A stretch of 64,000 nucleotides of DNA from Pseudomonas shahriarae (GCF_014268455.2 NZ_CP077085.1:4877001-4941000), one strand, 5' to 3'; numbered from the stretch's first letter, positions 45,191-55,285 are shown. Made by a program: numbers and translations. The notes: generated by a model not told the origin, from the letters alone.

Positions 45191-46906
45191 ATGCGCACCA
45201 GTCAATATTTGCTCGCCACACAGAAAGAAACGCCTTCCGACGCGGTCGTGATCAGCCACCAGCTGATGCTGCGCGCCGGTATGATCCGCAAACTGGCCTC
45301 TGGCCTGTACACCTGGCTGCCCATGGGCTTGAAGGTGATGCGCAAGGTCGAAGCGATCGTTCGCGAAGAAATGAACGCCGCCGGCTCTCTGGAAGTATTG
45401 ATGCCGAGCACTCAGCCGGCTGAACTGTGGCAGGAATCCGGGCGCTGGGAAGAGTACGGCCCTGAGTTGCTGCGCTTCAAGGATCGTCATGGTCGCGACT
45501 TCTGCGCAGGCCCGACCCATGAAGAAGTGATCACCGACCTGATGCGCAACGAGTTGAGCAGCTACAAACAGCTGCCCCTCAACCTGTATCAGATCCAGAC
45601 CAAGTTCCGTGACGAAATCCGCCCACGCTTCGGCTTGATGCGTGGCCGCGAGTTCATCATGAAGGACGCCTATTCGTTCCACGCCGATCAGCCTTCGCTG
45701 CAGGTCACCTATGACCGCATGCACCAGGCCTATTGCAACGTGTTCACCCGCCTGGGCCTGAAATTCCGCCCGGTCGAAGCGGACAACGGTTCCATCGGCG
45801 GCGCGGGTTCCCATGAGTTCCACGTGCTGGCAGAGTCCGGCGAAGACGATATCGTCTTCAGCGACGGCTCCGACTACGCGGCCAACATCGAGAAAGCCGA
45901 AGCGGTGCCACGGGAAACTTCCCGTCCTGCGCCGGCTGAAGAACTGCGCCTGGTCGATACCCCAGACACCAAGACCATCGCGGCCTTGGTCGAAAAATTC
46001 AATCTACCGATTGAAAAGACCATCAAGACCCTGATCGTGCATGCCGAGGAAGAAGGCAAGTTGATCGCCCTGGTGATCCGTGGCGACCACGAACTCAACG
46101 AAATCAAGGCTGCCCAGCAACCTGGCGTCGCCAGCCCGCTGGTCATGGCCTCGGACGCCGAACTGCGTGACGCCATTGGCGCCGGCGCCGGCTCCCTGGG
46201 CCCGCTGAACCTGCCATTGCCGATCATCATCGACCGCTCGGTCGAGCTGATGAGCGACTTCGGTATCGGTGCCAACATCGACGACAAGCACTACTTCGGC
46301 GTCAACTGGGAGCGTGACCTGCCGGTTCCAACCGTGGCCGACCTGCGCAACGTGGTGGCCGGTGATCCAAGCCCGGACGGCAAGGGCACCCTGGAAATCA
46401 AGCGCGGCATCGAAGTGGGGCACATCTTCCAGCTGGGCAACAAGTACAGCAAGGCGATGAAGTGCGAAGTGCTGGGCGAAAACGGCAAGCCGGTGACCCT
46501 GGAAATGGGCTGCTATGGCATTGGCGTTTCCCGCGTGGTGGCCGCTGCCATCGAGCAGAACCACGACGACAAAGGCATTATCTGGAGCGACACCCTGGCG
46601 CCGTTCCAGATCGCCCTGGTACCGCTGCGCTACGAAACCGAGCAGGTTCGCGAAGCCACCGACAAACTGTATGCCGAACTGACGGCCGCCGGTTTCGAAG
46701 TGCTGCTGGATGATCGCGACAAGAAAACCAGCCCGGGCATCAAGTTTGCCGACATGGAACTGATTGGCATCCCTCACCGGATCGTGGTCAGTGACCGCGG
46801 CCTGGCCGATGGCAATCTGGAATACAAGAGCCGGACCGAAGCCGAAGCCCAACCGTTGCCGGTGGCTGACGTGCTGCCCTTCCTTCAGGCGCGTATTCGT
46901 CGCTGA
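45191..46906 (+). CDS. proS: Prolyl-tRNA synthetase
   Basis: 571-residue class II synthetase of the bacterial type. Motif 1-2 region [25 protein letters not shown] (split around residue 145), a YbaK-like editing insertion at about 225-385 that hydrolyses Ala-tRNAPro, motif 3 in [16 protein letters not shown], and a C-terminal anticodon-binding domain ([21 protein letters not shown]). Start ATG 45191 gives the expected MRTSQYLL N-terminus. Confidence 0.97.
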   Translation: MRTSQYLLATQKETPSDAVVISHQLMLRAGMIRKLASGLYTWLPMGLKVMRKVEAIVREEMNAAGSLEVLMPSTQPAELWQESGRWEEYGPELLRFKDRHGRDFCAGPTHEEVITDLMRNELSSYKQLPLNLYQIQTKFRDEIRPRFGLMRGREFIMKDAYSFHADQPSLQVTYDRMHQAYCNVFTRLGLKFRPVEADNGSIGGAGSHEFHVLAESGEDDIVFSDGSDYAANIEKAEAVPRETSRPAPAEELRLVDTPDTKTIAALVEKFNLPIEKTIKTLIVHAEEEGKLIALVIRGDHELNEIKAAQQPGVASPLVMASDAELRDAIGAGAGSLGPLNLPLPIIIDRSVELMSDFGIGANIDDKHYFGVNWERDLPVPTVADLRNVVAGDPSPDGKGTLEIKRGIEVGHIFQLGNKYSKAMKCEVLGENGKPVTLEMGCYGIGVSRVVAAAIEQNHDDKGIIWSDTLAPFQIALVPLRYETEQVREATDKLYAELTAAGFEVLLDDRDKKTSPGIKFADMELIGIPHRIVVSDRGLADGNLEYKSRTEAEAQPLPVADVLPFLQARIRR

Positions 46907-46926
46907 AAACCAGATCAAGAGAAGTC

Positions 46927-47880
46927 ATGTTCAAGCGAAACACCAAAGCCCTGGGGGGCGCCGCCTTGTGCGGCGCCCTGCTGGTCAGCGGCTGCGCCAA
47001 TCAAATGTCGCAGCGTAGCGAGCACGAGGAACGGATCGAGCGCAAGTTGCTCGACCACAGCCTGCAGATTGATGTCGGCGAACCCAAAGTACTTGAGCTG
47101 CCGCAACGCCGCGTGCGTATTCATGAACAGCGGACTTTCGAAGTCACTGAGTTTGAAGTCACGCGCCACTATGATCGCTACACGCCCTACCAGCCCTGGC
47201 GCGAACTCTATGAGATCCCGCTGGGTGCCGTGGCAGTAGTCGCGGGCGCCGGGGCCAACGTGGCGAACATCTTTGCCCTGGGCAACCTGCCCGACAGCAT
47301 GACCCATGACTGGATCAGTTACGGCGTGGCCGGGCTCAACCCGTTCATGAACGTGCAGTCACACGGCCGGGCGCAGCAGAACCTGGCAGGCATCGACGAA
47401 ATCCAGCGTGACCGCCGCCTGGAGTACACCAGCCTGCCGTGGAGCGAGCGACCGGTGCAGGTCAAGGCCGGCAAGCAGACCCACGAGATGACCACCGACC
47501 GCAATGGCGTCCTGCGCCTGAACCTGCTGGACAGCCCGTTTGCCGAGCAGGACCTGAGCCAGGTCCGCACCTTGCGGATCAGCATTGAAGATGCCCAGGA
47601 CGACGTGCACTCGGACTCATCCCTGGCCATCAGCACCACTTTGCGCGGCAAGCTGCTGGAAGCCCATGCCTTGATCTACGACGACCTGGAGGATGACGAA
47701 GTCAGCCAATGGGTGCATCGGGTCAAGCGCTTGTCGGAACTGGGCCTGGAAGAAGAAGCCAGCGAACTGGAACAGAGCCTGATTGAACTGACCCGCAATG
47801 ATCCGGAATTGCAGCAGGAATTTCTCAAGGCGCTGACCCAGGATGGCGGCCGACTGGTGGCTGACCCGGGTACCCGCTGA
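46927..47880 (+). CDS. Hypothetical lipoprotein (317 aa)
   Basis: I do not recognise a family. Lipobox LVSGC near residues 19-23 after a charged start (MFKRNTK) marks a lipoprotein. The middle has one Gly/Ala-rich hydrophobic stretch (IPLGAVAVVAGAGANVANIF, about residues 99-118) that could insert in a membrane, then beta-rich sequence and an acidic helical C-terminus (LGLEEEASELEQSLIELTRN). It starts 20 bases after proS and is probably co-transcribed; a REP pair follows. Confidence 0.7.
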   Translation: MFKRNTKALGGAALCGALLVSGCANQMSQRSEHEERIERKLLDHSLQIDVGEPKVLELPQRRVRIHEQRTFEVTEFEVTRHYDRYTPYQPWRELYEIPLGAVAVVAGAGANVANIFALGNLPDSMTHDWISYGVAGLNPFMNVQSHGRAQQNLAGIDEIQRDRRLEYTSLPWSERPVQVKAGKQTHEMTTDRNGVLRLNLLDSPFAEQDLSQVRTLRISIEDAQDDVHSDSSLAISTTLRGKLLEAHALIYDDLEDDEVSQWVHRVKRLSELGLEEEASELEQSLIELTRNDPELQQEFLKALTQDGGRLVADPGTR

Positions 47881-47891
47881 GGCAGCACTCA

Positions 47892-47999
47892 ATGTAGGAG
47901 CGGGCTTGTGTGGGAGCGGGCTTGCCCGCGATAGCGGAGTGTCAGGTTAGATTTATTCGACTGACCCACTGCCATCGCGGGCAAGCCCGCTCCCACATA
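47892..47999. repeat. REP element pair with duplicated head
   Basis: GTAGGAGCGGGCTTGT is followed directly by the full GTGGGAGCGGGCTTGCCCGC unit, then the inverted unit. It lies between convergent genes. Confidence 0.87.
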
Positions 48000-48017
48000 A
48001 GGCCCACCTCCAGCCGT

Positions 48018-49076
48018 CTACCAGGACAGTTCCAGCTGTTCATTGCCCATGCTCAAATCGAGCAAGCGCACACCAATCCCCAGCAATCGCACCGGCTTAC
48101 CCCCACGATTGAACGCCTGGGTCAGCAACTGCCGGTAACTCTCCAGGTCTCGCCCTGCCCCCGCCTGTTCCAGGGTGGTCTGGGTAAAATCATGGAACTT
48201 CACTTTGACGAAGGGTTTACCCGGCCGATAACTGCTGTCGATACGCTGCATGCGCCCGGCCAGGGTCTCCATCAGCTCAGGGAGTTTTTCCAGGCAACTG
48301 GGCAGGTCCGGTAGATCGACATCGTAGGTATTCTCTACGCTGATGGATTGCCGGCGGCTGTCGTTATGCACCGCACGATCATCAATCCCACGCGCCAGAC
48401 TCCATAACCGCTCACCGAAACTGCCGAATTCCCGCACCAGCGCCAACTTGTTCCACTCGCGCAGTTGCAGGCAGTCCTCTATTCCCAGCCGCGCCAGTTT
48501 TTCAGCAGTGACCTTGCCGACGCCATGCAACTTGCTCACGGGCAGCGCCGAAACAAAGTCCTCCACCTGATCCGGGGTGATCACAAACAGTCCATTGGGC
48601 TTTTTCCAGTCGCTGGCGATCTTGGCCAGGAACTTGTTCGGCGCCACCCCCGCAGAAACCGTGATATGCAACTGATTGGAGACCCGCCGACGGATATCCT
48701 GGGCAATACGCGTGGCGCTGCCGCCGAAATGCGCGCAATCGGAAACATCCAGATAGGCTTCGTCCAGCGACAACGGTTCGATCAGATCGGTGTATTCACG
48801 GAAAATCGTGTGGATTTCTTTCGATGCTTCTTTATAGGCATCCATACGCGGCTTGACGATGGTCAGGTCGGGGCACAGTTTCAACGCATGGCGCGAGGAC
48901 ATGGCCGACCGCACGCCGTAGGCCCGCGCCTCGTAATTGCAGGTGGCGATCACCCCGCGCCGGTCCGCCGAGCCACCTACCGCCAGGGGCTTTTGCGCCA
49001 GGCTCGGGTTATCCCGCATTTCGATGGCAGCGTAGAAGCAGTCACAGTCGACGTGGATGATTTTGCGCTGCGTCAT
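48018..49076 (-). CDS. dinB: DNA polymerase IV (Y family)
   Basis: 352-residue translesion polymerase. Palm Asp in HVDCDCFYAAIEM at the N-terminus, catalytic pair in LSLDEAYLDVSD, the (HhH)2-containing thumb (KLHGVGKVTAEKLARLGI) and the little-finger domain. It copies past N2-guanine and other lesions. Start ATG 49076 gives the normal MTQRKIIHVDCD start; 29 upstream open codons overlap the SOS box and are rejected. The C-terminal beta-clamp peptide is probably the terminal MGNEQLELSW region. Confidence 0.95.
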   Translation of the reverse strand: MTQRKIIHVDCDCFYAAIEMRDNPSLAQKPLAVGGSADRRGVIATCNYEARAYGVRSAMSSRHALKLCPDLTIVKPRMDAYKEASKEIHTIFREYTDLIEPLSLDEAYLDVSDCAHFGGSATRIAQDIRRRVSNQLHITVSAGVAPNKFLAKIASDWKKPNGLFVITPDQVEDFVSALPVSKLHGVGKVTAEKLARLGIEDCLQLREWNKLALVREFGSFGERLWSLARGIDDRAVHNDSRRQSISVENTYDVDLPDLPSCLEKLPELMETLAGRMQRIDSSYRPGKPFVKVKFHDFTQTTLEQAGAGRDLESYRQLLTQAFNRGGKPVRLLGIGVRLLDLSMGNEQLELSW

Positions 49077-49132
49077 ATAAAGAGAGGCGTGATCAGGACA
49101 TAAAGTGGACGGATCGCCAGTATCGCATTCAC

Positions 49133-49152
49133 ACCTGTATATAGCACCAGTA
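49133..49152 (-). promoter_or_regulatory. LexA (SOS) box of dinB
   Basis: ACCTGTATATAGCACCAGTA contains CTG-N10-CAG and matches most of the TACTGTATATATATACAGTA consensus. It lies 57 bases upstream of dinB. Confidence 0.78.
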
Positions 49153-49326
49153 CTTTGAATCATCTGACAAAGCGGTAGGAAAAAGCCCGGATGAATTTAT
49201 TTTCTCAATCGAAGAACACGCCCCAATAGAGCTGGAAGCCACGGCCTGACTGGCCGCAAACCCTTCCAGCAGTTGATTTGGAGAGCTAAGCGATTGAAGC
49301 ACAAGCGCTTTTCTTTGAATCCGTGG

Positions 49327-49354
49327 TTGACACAGTGTCATTCCTCTGTAGAAT
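49327..49354 (+). promoter_or_regulatory. Promoter of the first initiator tRNA gene
   Basis: TTGACA, 16-base spacer, TAGAAT; the tRNA begins 14 bases further on. Confidence 0.82.
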
Positions 49355-49367
49355 GCCGACACACAGA

Positions 49368-49444
<77 letters not shown>

Positions 49445-49453
49445 AACATCAAG

Positions 49454-49482
49454 AAAGGCTACTCGAAAGAGTGGCCTTTTTT
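49454..49482 (+). terminator. Terminator of tRNA-fMet copy 1
   Basis: AAAGGCTACTC-gaaa-GAGTGGCCTTTTTT hairpin with T run. Confidence 0.88.
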
Positions 49483-49598
49483 GTGCGCGCAGGTTTTTGC
49501 CCTGCCGCCTGATGCAATATGCCGACGTAGTGAAAAGTCGTGCTCAATCGAGCACTTAGGCTAATTTGCAGTTATTTGGCCCTTTATGCCATTAACGG

Positions 49599-49626
49599 TT
49601 GACACCTCGTCGTTGCGCTGTAGAAT
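49599..49626 (+). promoter_or_regulatory. Promoter of the second initiator tRNA gene
   Basis: TTGACA, 16-base spacer, TAGAAT, same geometry as copy 1 but a different spacer sequence. Confidence 0.82.
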
Positions 49627-49638
49627 GCCGCCCACAGA

Positions 49639-49715
<77 letters not shown>

Positions 49716-49724
49716 AACATCAAG

Positions 49725-49753
49725 AAAGGCTACTCGAAAGAGTGGCCTTTTTT
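49725..49753 (+). terminator. Terminator of tRNA-fMet copy 2
   Basis: Same hairpin and T run as after copy 1. Confidence 0.88.
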
Positions 49754-49994
49754 GTGTCTGACTGAAAAGTTCTTTTGAAACAATGGCATGGCATCTTTCA
49801 GGAAACCGCTCATGGGTTTCGGACTCCATCCAATTGCAGGCCATGCTCGAGTGCCGAGCACACCCTTGCGCGACCAATGGACGCTGTCGCCGGCCCCGGT
49901 GATCCGCGTTACTATTTGTAATTATTTTGTACATAGGGATTGGTAACTTGGCTGGATACCCCCATCCTGTCGCGCACAATCCACGAGGTGATTG

Positions 49995-52637
49995 ATGCGC
50001 GCCAATTCGTCTGAACCACAAGACACTGTCACAGCCACACAACCGATCACCCCCACCCGTCTGCGCTGGCTGGATCGGTTGAGCAAGTATCGTCAACCCA
50101 TTGGGCTGGCAGTCACTTTGCTGCTGTTTACCATTGCCTTGATCGCTTGCCGCCACTTGCTCCTGGAGCTGGATCTTTACGCCCTCCACGACTCGATCCT
50201 GGAGGTGCCGCAGCCCGCCTTGCTGGGCGCCTTCGCCGCCGCGATCGCCGGTTTCATCATTCTATTGGGCTACGAATTTTCCGGCGCACGCTACGCCGGG
50301 GTAAAACTGCCGGCCAAGACTTTGGCCTATGGCGGCTTTACCGCGTTCGCCATTGGCAATGCGATTGGCCTGTCGATGCTGTCCGGCGGCTCGGTGCGCT
50401 ACCGCTTATATGCACGGCATGGCATCGGGGCTTCGGAAGTTGCCCGGATGACGGTGTTTGCCAGCCTGGCCCTGGGCTGCGCCCTACCGCCGCTCGCAGC
50501 CCTGGCCACCCTGAGCAACCTGCCCGCCGCCTCCAATGCCCTGCACTTGCCCGCAACGTTGCTCGGCGCAATCGCCGGTGCGGTGCTATTACTCTCGGTC
50601 GTACTGTGTATCGGGATTTATCGCCGTCGAACGCCAGAACAACCCTACCCCGACAACCTGCTAGTCAGAGTCGGCCGCCGCACCTTGCGCCTGCCAGGGC
50701 GCCGACTGACCTTCCTGCAATTGATCATCACCGCCCTGGACGTCGCCGCTGCCGCTACCGTGCTTTATCTGCTGCTGCCAGAAGCGCCGCCATTCGGTCC
50801 GTTCCTGCTGGTTTACCTGCTGGCGCTTGCCGCCGGTGTCCTGAGCCATGTACCAGGCGGCGTCGGGGTATTCGAAGCGATCCTGCTGGCCGCATTTGCC
50901 GACACGCTCGGCGCCGCGCCGCTGGCCGCCGCACTGCTGCTGTACCGCATGATCTACGTGGTGCTGCCGCTATTGATCGCATGCATCTTCCTACTGATCA
51001 GCGAGGCTCAGCGTCTGTTCCAGACCCAGCAGAGCCTGCGGGTGGCCTCGGGCCTCGCGGCACCGGTGTTGGCCGTGCTGGTTTTTTTGTCCGGGGTGGT
51101 GCTGCTGTTCTCCGGCGCCACCCCGGAAATCGACTCACGCCTGGAAAACATCGGCTTCCTGATTCCCCACCGCCTGATTGACGCCTCGCACTTTGGCGCC
51201 AGCCTGATCGGCGTGCTGTGCCTGTTGCTGGCCCAGGGCCTGCGTCGACGCCTGTCGGCAGCCTGGATGCTGACCATGGTGCTGCTGCTGGTGGGCGCCC
51301 TGCTCTCACTGCTCAAAGGCTTCGACTGGGAAGAAGCCAGCCTGATGACCACCACCGCCGTGCTGCTGGCGATCTTCCGGCGCTCGTTCTACCGCGCCAG
51401 CCGCCTGACCGAGTTGCCGTTCTCGCCGCTGTATCTGGTGGCCAGCGTCTGCGTGCTCGGTGCGTCGATCTGGCTGCTGCTGTTTGCCTATCAGGATGTG
51501 CCTTATAGCCATCAACTGTGGTGGCAGTTCACCCTCGACGCCAACGCCCCGCGTGGCCTGCGCTCGCTGCTGGGCGCCGCAATCCTGTTGGTGATTGTCT
51601 CGCTGACCTGGCTGTTGCGCACCGCACGCCCGGTGATCCATCTGCCGAGCGCCGATGAGCTGGAGCGGGCCACCAAGATCCTGATGGCCTCGTCGCAACC
51701 CGACGGCGGCCTGGCCCTGACCGGCGACAAGGCCCTACTGTTCCACCCCAACGACGAAGCCTTCCTGATGTATGCCCGCCGTGGCCGTAGCCTGGTGGCG
51801 CTGTACGACCCGATCGGCCCGACCCAGCCAAGGGCCGAGATGATCTGGCAGTTCCGCGACCTGTGCGATATCCATCACGCCCGCCCGGTGTTCTACCAGG
51901 TGCGCGCAGAGAACCTGCCCTTCTATATGGATATCGGCCTGACGGCGATCAAGCTGGGCGAAGAAGCCCGGGTCGATCTCAAGCGCTTTGACCTGGAAGC
52001 CAAGGGCAAGGAGATGAAGGACCTGCGCTACACCTGGAACCGCGGGACGCGGGACGGCCTGTCTCTGGAAATCTTCGAGCCGGGGCAGGCGCCCATGGAC
52101 GCGCTGAAAGTCATTTCCGATGCCTGGCTGACCGGCAAGAACGTGCGGGAAAAGGGCTTCTCCCTCGGCCGTTTCAGCGATGAATACCTCAAGCATTTTC
52201 GCATCGCGGTGATTCGCTTCGAGGGGCAGCCGGTGGCCTTCGCCAACCTGCTGGAGACCTACAGCCATGACCTGGCCAGCCTGGACCTGATGCGCGCGCA
52301 CCCCGACGCACCAAAGCTGACCATGGAGTTCATGATGGTCGGCTTGATCCAGCATTATAAAAGCCACAACTATGCACGCTTCAGCCTCGGCATGGTGCCG
52401 TTGTCGGGCCTGCAACCGCGTCGTGGCGCACCGCTGACCCAGCGCCTGGGCTCGATGGTATTCCGCCGTGGCGAGCAACTGTATAACTTCCAAGGTTTGC
52501 GCCGCTTCAAAGACAAGTTCCAGCCTGACTGGGAACCTCGCTACATGGCCGTGCCCGCAGGACTTGATCCGCTGGTGGCACTGGCCGATACCGCCGCCCT
52601 GATCGCAGGCGGCTTGACTGGATTGGTGAAACGCTGA
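49995..52637 (+). CDS. mprF: Bifunctional phosphatidylglycerol aminoacyltransferase/flippase (MprF; alanyl-PG synthase)
   Basis: 880 residues. The N-terminal ~530 residues carry about 14 TM helices (flippase part); the C-terminal cytosolic ~330 residues form the GNAT-like aminoacyltransferase domain (GDKALLFHPNDEAFLMYARRG and SLGMVPLSGLQPRRG, each part of the DUF2156 pattern). It transfers an amino acid from aminoacyl-tRNA to phosphatidylglycerol and lowers membrane negative charge. In P. aeruginosa the orthologue PA0920 makes alanyl-PG and is followed by the hydrolase PA0919, as here. ATG 49995 has GAGG six bases upstream. Its stop overlaps the next start by one base. Confidence 0.93.
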   Translation: MRANSSEPQDTVTATQPITPTRLRWLDRLSKYRQPIGLAVTLLLFTIALIACRHLLLELDLYALHDSILEVPQPALLGAFAAAIAGFIILLGYEFSGARYAGVKLPAKTLAYGGFTAFAIGNAIGLSMLSGGSVRYRLYARHGIGASEVARMTVFASLALGCALPPLAALATLSNLPAASNALHLPATLLGAIAGAVLLLSVVLCIGIYRRRTPEQPYPDNLLVRVGRRTLRLPGRRLTFLQLIITALDVAAAATVLYLLLPEAPPFGPFLLVYLLALAAGVLSHVPGGVGVFEAILLAAFADTLGAAPLAAALLLYRMIYVVLPLLIACIFLLISEAQRLFQTQQSLRVASGLAAPVLAVLVFLSGVVLLFSGATPEIDSRLENIGFLIPHRLIDASHFGASLIGVLCLLLAQGLRRRLSAAWMLTMVLLLVGALLSLLKGFDWEEASLMTTTAVLLAIFRRSFYRASRLTELPFSPLYLVASVCVLGASIWLLLFAYQDVPYSHQLWWQFTLDANAPRGLRSLLGAAILLVIVSLTWLLRTARPVIHLPSADELERATKILMASSQPDGGLALTGDKALLFHPNDEAFLMYARRGRSLVALYDPIGPTQPRAEMIWQFRDLCDIHHARPVFYQVRAENLPFYMDIGLTAIKLGEEARVDLKRFDLEAKGKEMKDLRYTWNRGTRDGLSLEIFEPGQAPMDALKVISDAWLTGKNVREKGFSLGRFSDEYLKHFRIAVIRFEGQPVAFANLLETYSHDLASLDLMRAHPDAPKLTMEFMMVGLIQHYKSHNYARFSLGMVPLSGLQPRRGAPLTQRLGSMVFRRGEQLYNFQGLRRFKDKFQPDWEPRYMAVPAGLDPLVALADTAALIAGGLTGLVKR

Positions 52638-53917
52638 TGATTCGACGCTCCTGGCGGTATGTATTGGCAGGTCTGGTGGTGCTGGCCCTGATCCTCGGTG
52701 GCGGCTACTGGTACTGGAATCGCCCTGCCCCCCAACCGACCCTGGAACAGTTGCCCCAGGCCGACGGCTCGAGCATGACCCGCGTAACACCGGGTACCCC
52801 CACCAAGGCCCGCGTAGCGGTCGCCGTGATGGCCGACGCCAGCCTGACCGATAATCAACTGATTGCCTTGAGCCAGGGCGGCAGCGCGCAGATCGTGCAA
52901 GTGATCCTGCCCAAGGAAGACTGCAAACTGCAGGAACAAGCCCTGCAAGCGGCGCTGGGCCAACTCAAGGGCCCGGCCACCCTGGTCAGCGGCATCGGCC
53001 CTGGCGCCGGCCTGGCCTGGCGCTGGCTGGCGACGCAGAACGACGACAAGGCCAACGCCATCTCGGTGGGCTTTGCCCTGGTCCAGGAAGGTTGCACGGA
53101 CCCACTGCCCAAGACCGCCGCCCACGGCAACTGGCTGGTGGCCTGGAACGACAACCCCGACGACGAAAGCGCCAGTTTCGTACGCGACACCCCGCGTGCC
53201 ACCACCAGCATCAGCGACTACGACATCAACTACCCGCAAGTGCTGAACAATGAACTGCGCAAGCAACTGGTGGGCTCGGACAATGGCGGCCTGGCGATCC
53301 CGGTGGTCGAAGTACCGGCCGGCCAGGCCAAGGACACCGTGACCCTGTTCCTCTCCGGCGACGGCGGCTGGCGCGACCTGGACCGCGACGTGGCCGGCGA
53401 GATGGCGAAGATCGGCTACCCGGTGGTCGGCGTCGACACCCTGCGCTACTACTGGCAGCACAAAAGCCCGGAACAGAGCGCCAAAGACCTGACCGAACTG
53501 ATGCAGCACTACCGGCAGAAATGGGGCACCAAACGCTTTGTGCTGACGGGTTACTCGTTCGGTGCCGATGTACTGCCAGCTATCTACAACCGCCTGCCGG
53601 AAGCCGAACAGCAGCGGGTCGACGCCATTATCCTGCTGGCCTTTGCCCGCACCGGCAGCTTCGAGATCGAAGTGGAAGGCTGGCTGGGCAACGCCGGCAA
53701 GGAAGCCGCCACCGGCCCGGAAATGGCCAAGCTGCCAGCGGCCAAAGTGGTGTGCATCTACGGTGAGGAAGAAGTCGATGAGAGCGGCTGCACCGACAAG
53801 ACCGCCGTGGGCGAAGCCATGAAGCTACCGGGCGGCCATCACTTCGACGAGAACTACCCGGCATTGGCCAAGCGCCTGGTGGATATCATCGAGAAGCGTC
53901 AGGTCAAGGCAGAGTAA
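52637..53917 (+). CDS. AcvB/VirJ-family alanyl-phosphatidylglycerol hydrolase
   Basis: 426 residues. N-terminal TM/signal helix at about 8-28 (VLAGLVVLALILGGGYWYW), a linker domain, then a VirJ alpha/beta-hydrolase domain from about 230 with FLSGDGGWRDLDRD, nucleophile elbow GYSFGAD and late His in GGHHFDENY. PA0919 (ApgH) hydrolyses alanyl-PG in the periplasm, balancing the synthase encoded just upstream. Stop-start overlap (TGATG) with mprF implies fixed stoichiometry. Confidence 0.9.
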   Translation: MIRRSWRYVLAGLVVLALILGGGYWYWNRPAPQPTLEQLPQADGSSMTRVTPGTPTKARVAVAVMADASLTDNQLIALSQGGSAQIVQVILPKEDCKLQEQALQAALGQLKGPATLVSGIGPGAGLAWRWLATQNDDKANAISVGFALVQEGCTDPLPKTAAHGNWLVAWNDNPDDESASFVRDTPRATTSISDYDINYPQVLNNELRKQLVGSDNGGLAIPVVEVPAGQAKDTVTLFLSGDGGWRDLDRDVAGEMAKIGYPVVGVDTLRYYWQHKSPEQSAKDLTELMQHYRQKWGTKRFVLTGYSFGADVLPAIYNRLPEAEQQRVDAIILLAFARTGSFEIEVEGWLGNAGKEAATGPEMAKLPAAKVVCIYGEEEVDESGCTDKTAVGEAMKLPGGHHFDENYPALAKRLVDIIEKRQVKAE

Positions 53918-53964
53918 CGTCTGCTCCTACCGTAGATCCCATTGCAGGTTAATCGCCGTACAAC

Positions 53965-54002
53965 AAAAAGCCCTCGCTGCCTCACGGTAACGAGGGCTTT
54001 TT
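53965..54002. terminator. Bidirectional terminator
   Basis: AAAAAGCCCTCG / CGAGGGCTTTTT stem with A and T runs, serving the mprF operon and the convergent amidohydrolase gene. Confidence 0.9.
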
Positions 54003-54010
54003 AGTGGGCC

Positions 54011-55285
54011 TCAGCGCACCGCTGCCGACGGTCCGGAAAGATCCCACACATCATCCTGCGCGTGACTGGCCTCCCAGGCTCGCACCTTGCGCCGCGCTTC
54101 ATCAAACAGACGCACGTAGTTGCCGTGACTGATTTTTTCCGCGACATCAGGTGGCAGTCGACTGAACAGCGGTCGGATCAACTCGGGAAGCGCCAGGTAT
54201 TGCTCGACCGTGAGGCGCTGGCCAGGTACCACCTTGTCCGGCAACTCTAGCGTGTTCTTGCTGAACATCACGGTATCGGAGCCCCATAACACCCGGCTGC
54301 TGTACTGATTGAAAAAGCCGATCCACTCATTGACGGGCGGCATGCCAGGTCCGGGGTGAATAATATTTTCCTGGACCAGATCCCAGGAAATATCCACTAC
54401 CCATGCCGGGCAGCTGTCGAGAATACGAGCAACGGTCTTCAAGTGGGTGGACGTCGGTTTTACATAGCGCCCCAGCCCGGTGTGCGCCCAGATCACCGAA
54501 GCACTGGGGGCCGCGCTGCACAAATGCTTGAGGGCCGCCTCATAGGTCCGGCCAGGGAAGACATCCTCCACCGTACCGTCGTAGTTGACTTCGGTCTGGT
54601 ACAAGTCGTTGTGTAGCGTCACGACCAGACCGGTCTCTTCGGCCACCTTCAGCAGATCTACCAGGGACTGGGCATACAGCGACATCGTGCCTTTCTTATC
54701 GAGGTCAGCGGGTAGCGGCACGGTGGCAGTGCTGCGGATGGTCTCGCCGGCGATCTTGCGTGACACCAACTCCTTGTGCACCGTGAACTCACCGATACCG
54801 GCAAACGCCCCCGGAAAGGTCAGCAGCACCCGCTTGATGTGCTGGGCCCCATACCGGTCCATGGGGTTGAAGCCGGTAATCATAAGGTCCAGCCGCCCCT
54901 GATCCGCCGCTGACAACTGCAGGTACTCCCTGGCATACATCGCGTCCGCGAAGGCGTAATAGTACAAGTCCGCCTTGGGGCCGATGTAGTAGTTGGCGCC
55001 ATACAAACGACCGGAAGGGTCCATCACCTGATAGTGTTCAAAACTGTCCCAGCGCTGCTGCAACGGCAGCGGCATCACCACCGAACGGACCACACTGGCC
55101 GATAAATAGTCTGACAGTAGGGTTTTCAACGAAACGCCCTGATAGGCGTAATTGGAAGGGTGGAAGTGAGCGTCGGCAAAGGGCAAAGCCTGGGGGACGA
55201 CGGGCGGTATATCAATGCTGCTGGACGAACAACCTACAACTAAAAGCGTGATGCCTGACACCAATCCTGAGAGCGTGCGCTTCAT
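54011..55285 (-). CDS. Amidohydrolase-family lipoprotein
   Basis: 424 residues. Lipobox LLVVGC near residue 19 followed by a Ser-rich linker. Metal-ligand motif HxH in FADAHFHPS, then GIGEFTVHKE, VTLHNDLY, VIWAHTGLG and RVLWGSDTVMF, the ordered metal and catalytic positions of the Amidohydrolase_2 (TIM-barrel) group. Lipidated members of this group are uncommon and no substrate is assigned. GC and codon use look lower than in the flanking genes (for example AAAGCGTGATGCCTGAC-type stretches at its start). It sits between apgH and kup, where P. aeruginosa has a different gene, so it may be an insertion. Confidence 0.75.
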   Translation of the reverse strand: MKRTLSGLVSGITLLVVGCSSSSIDIPPVVPQALPFADAHFHPSNYAYQGVSLKTLLSDYLSASVVRSVVMPLPLQQRWDSFEHYQVMDPSGRLYGANYYIGPKADLYYYAFADAMYAREYLQLSAADQGRLDLMITGFNPMDRYGAQHIKRVLLTFPGAFAGIGEFTVHKELVSRKIAGETIRSTATVPLPADLDKKGTMSLYAQSLVDLLKVAEETGLVVTLHNDLYQTEVNYDGTVEDVFPGRTYEAALKHLCSAAPSASVIWAHTGLGRYVKPTSTHLKTVARILDSCPAWVVDISWDLVQENIIHPGPGMPPVNEWIGFFNQYSSRVLWGSDTVMFSKNTLELPDKVVPGQRLTVEQYLALPELIRPLFSRLPPDVAEKISHGNYVRLFDEARRKVRAWEASHAQDDVWDLSGPSAAVR

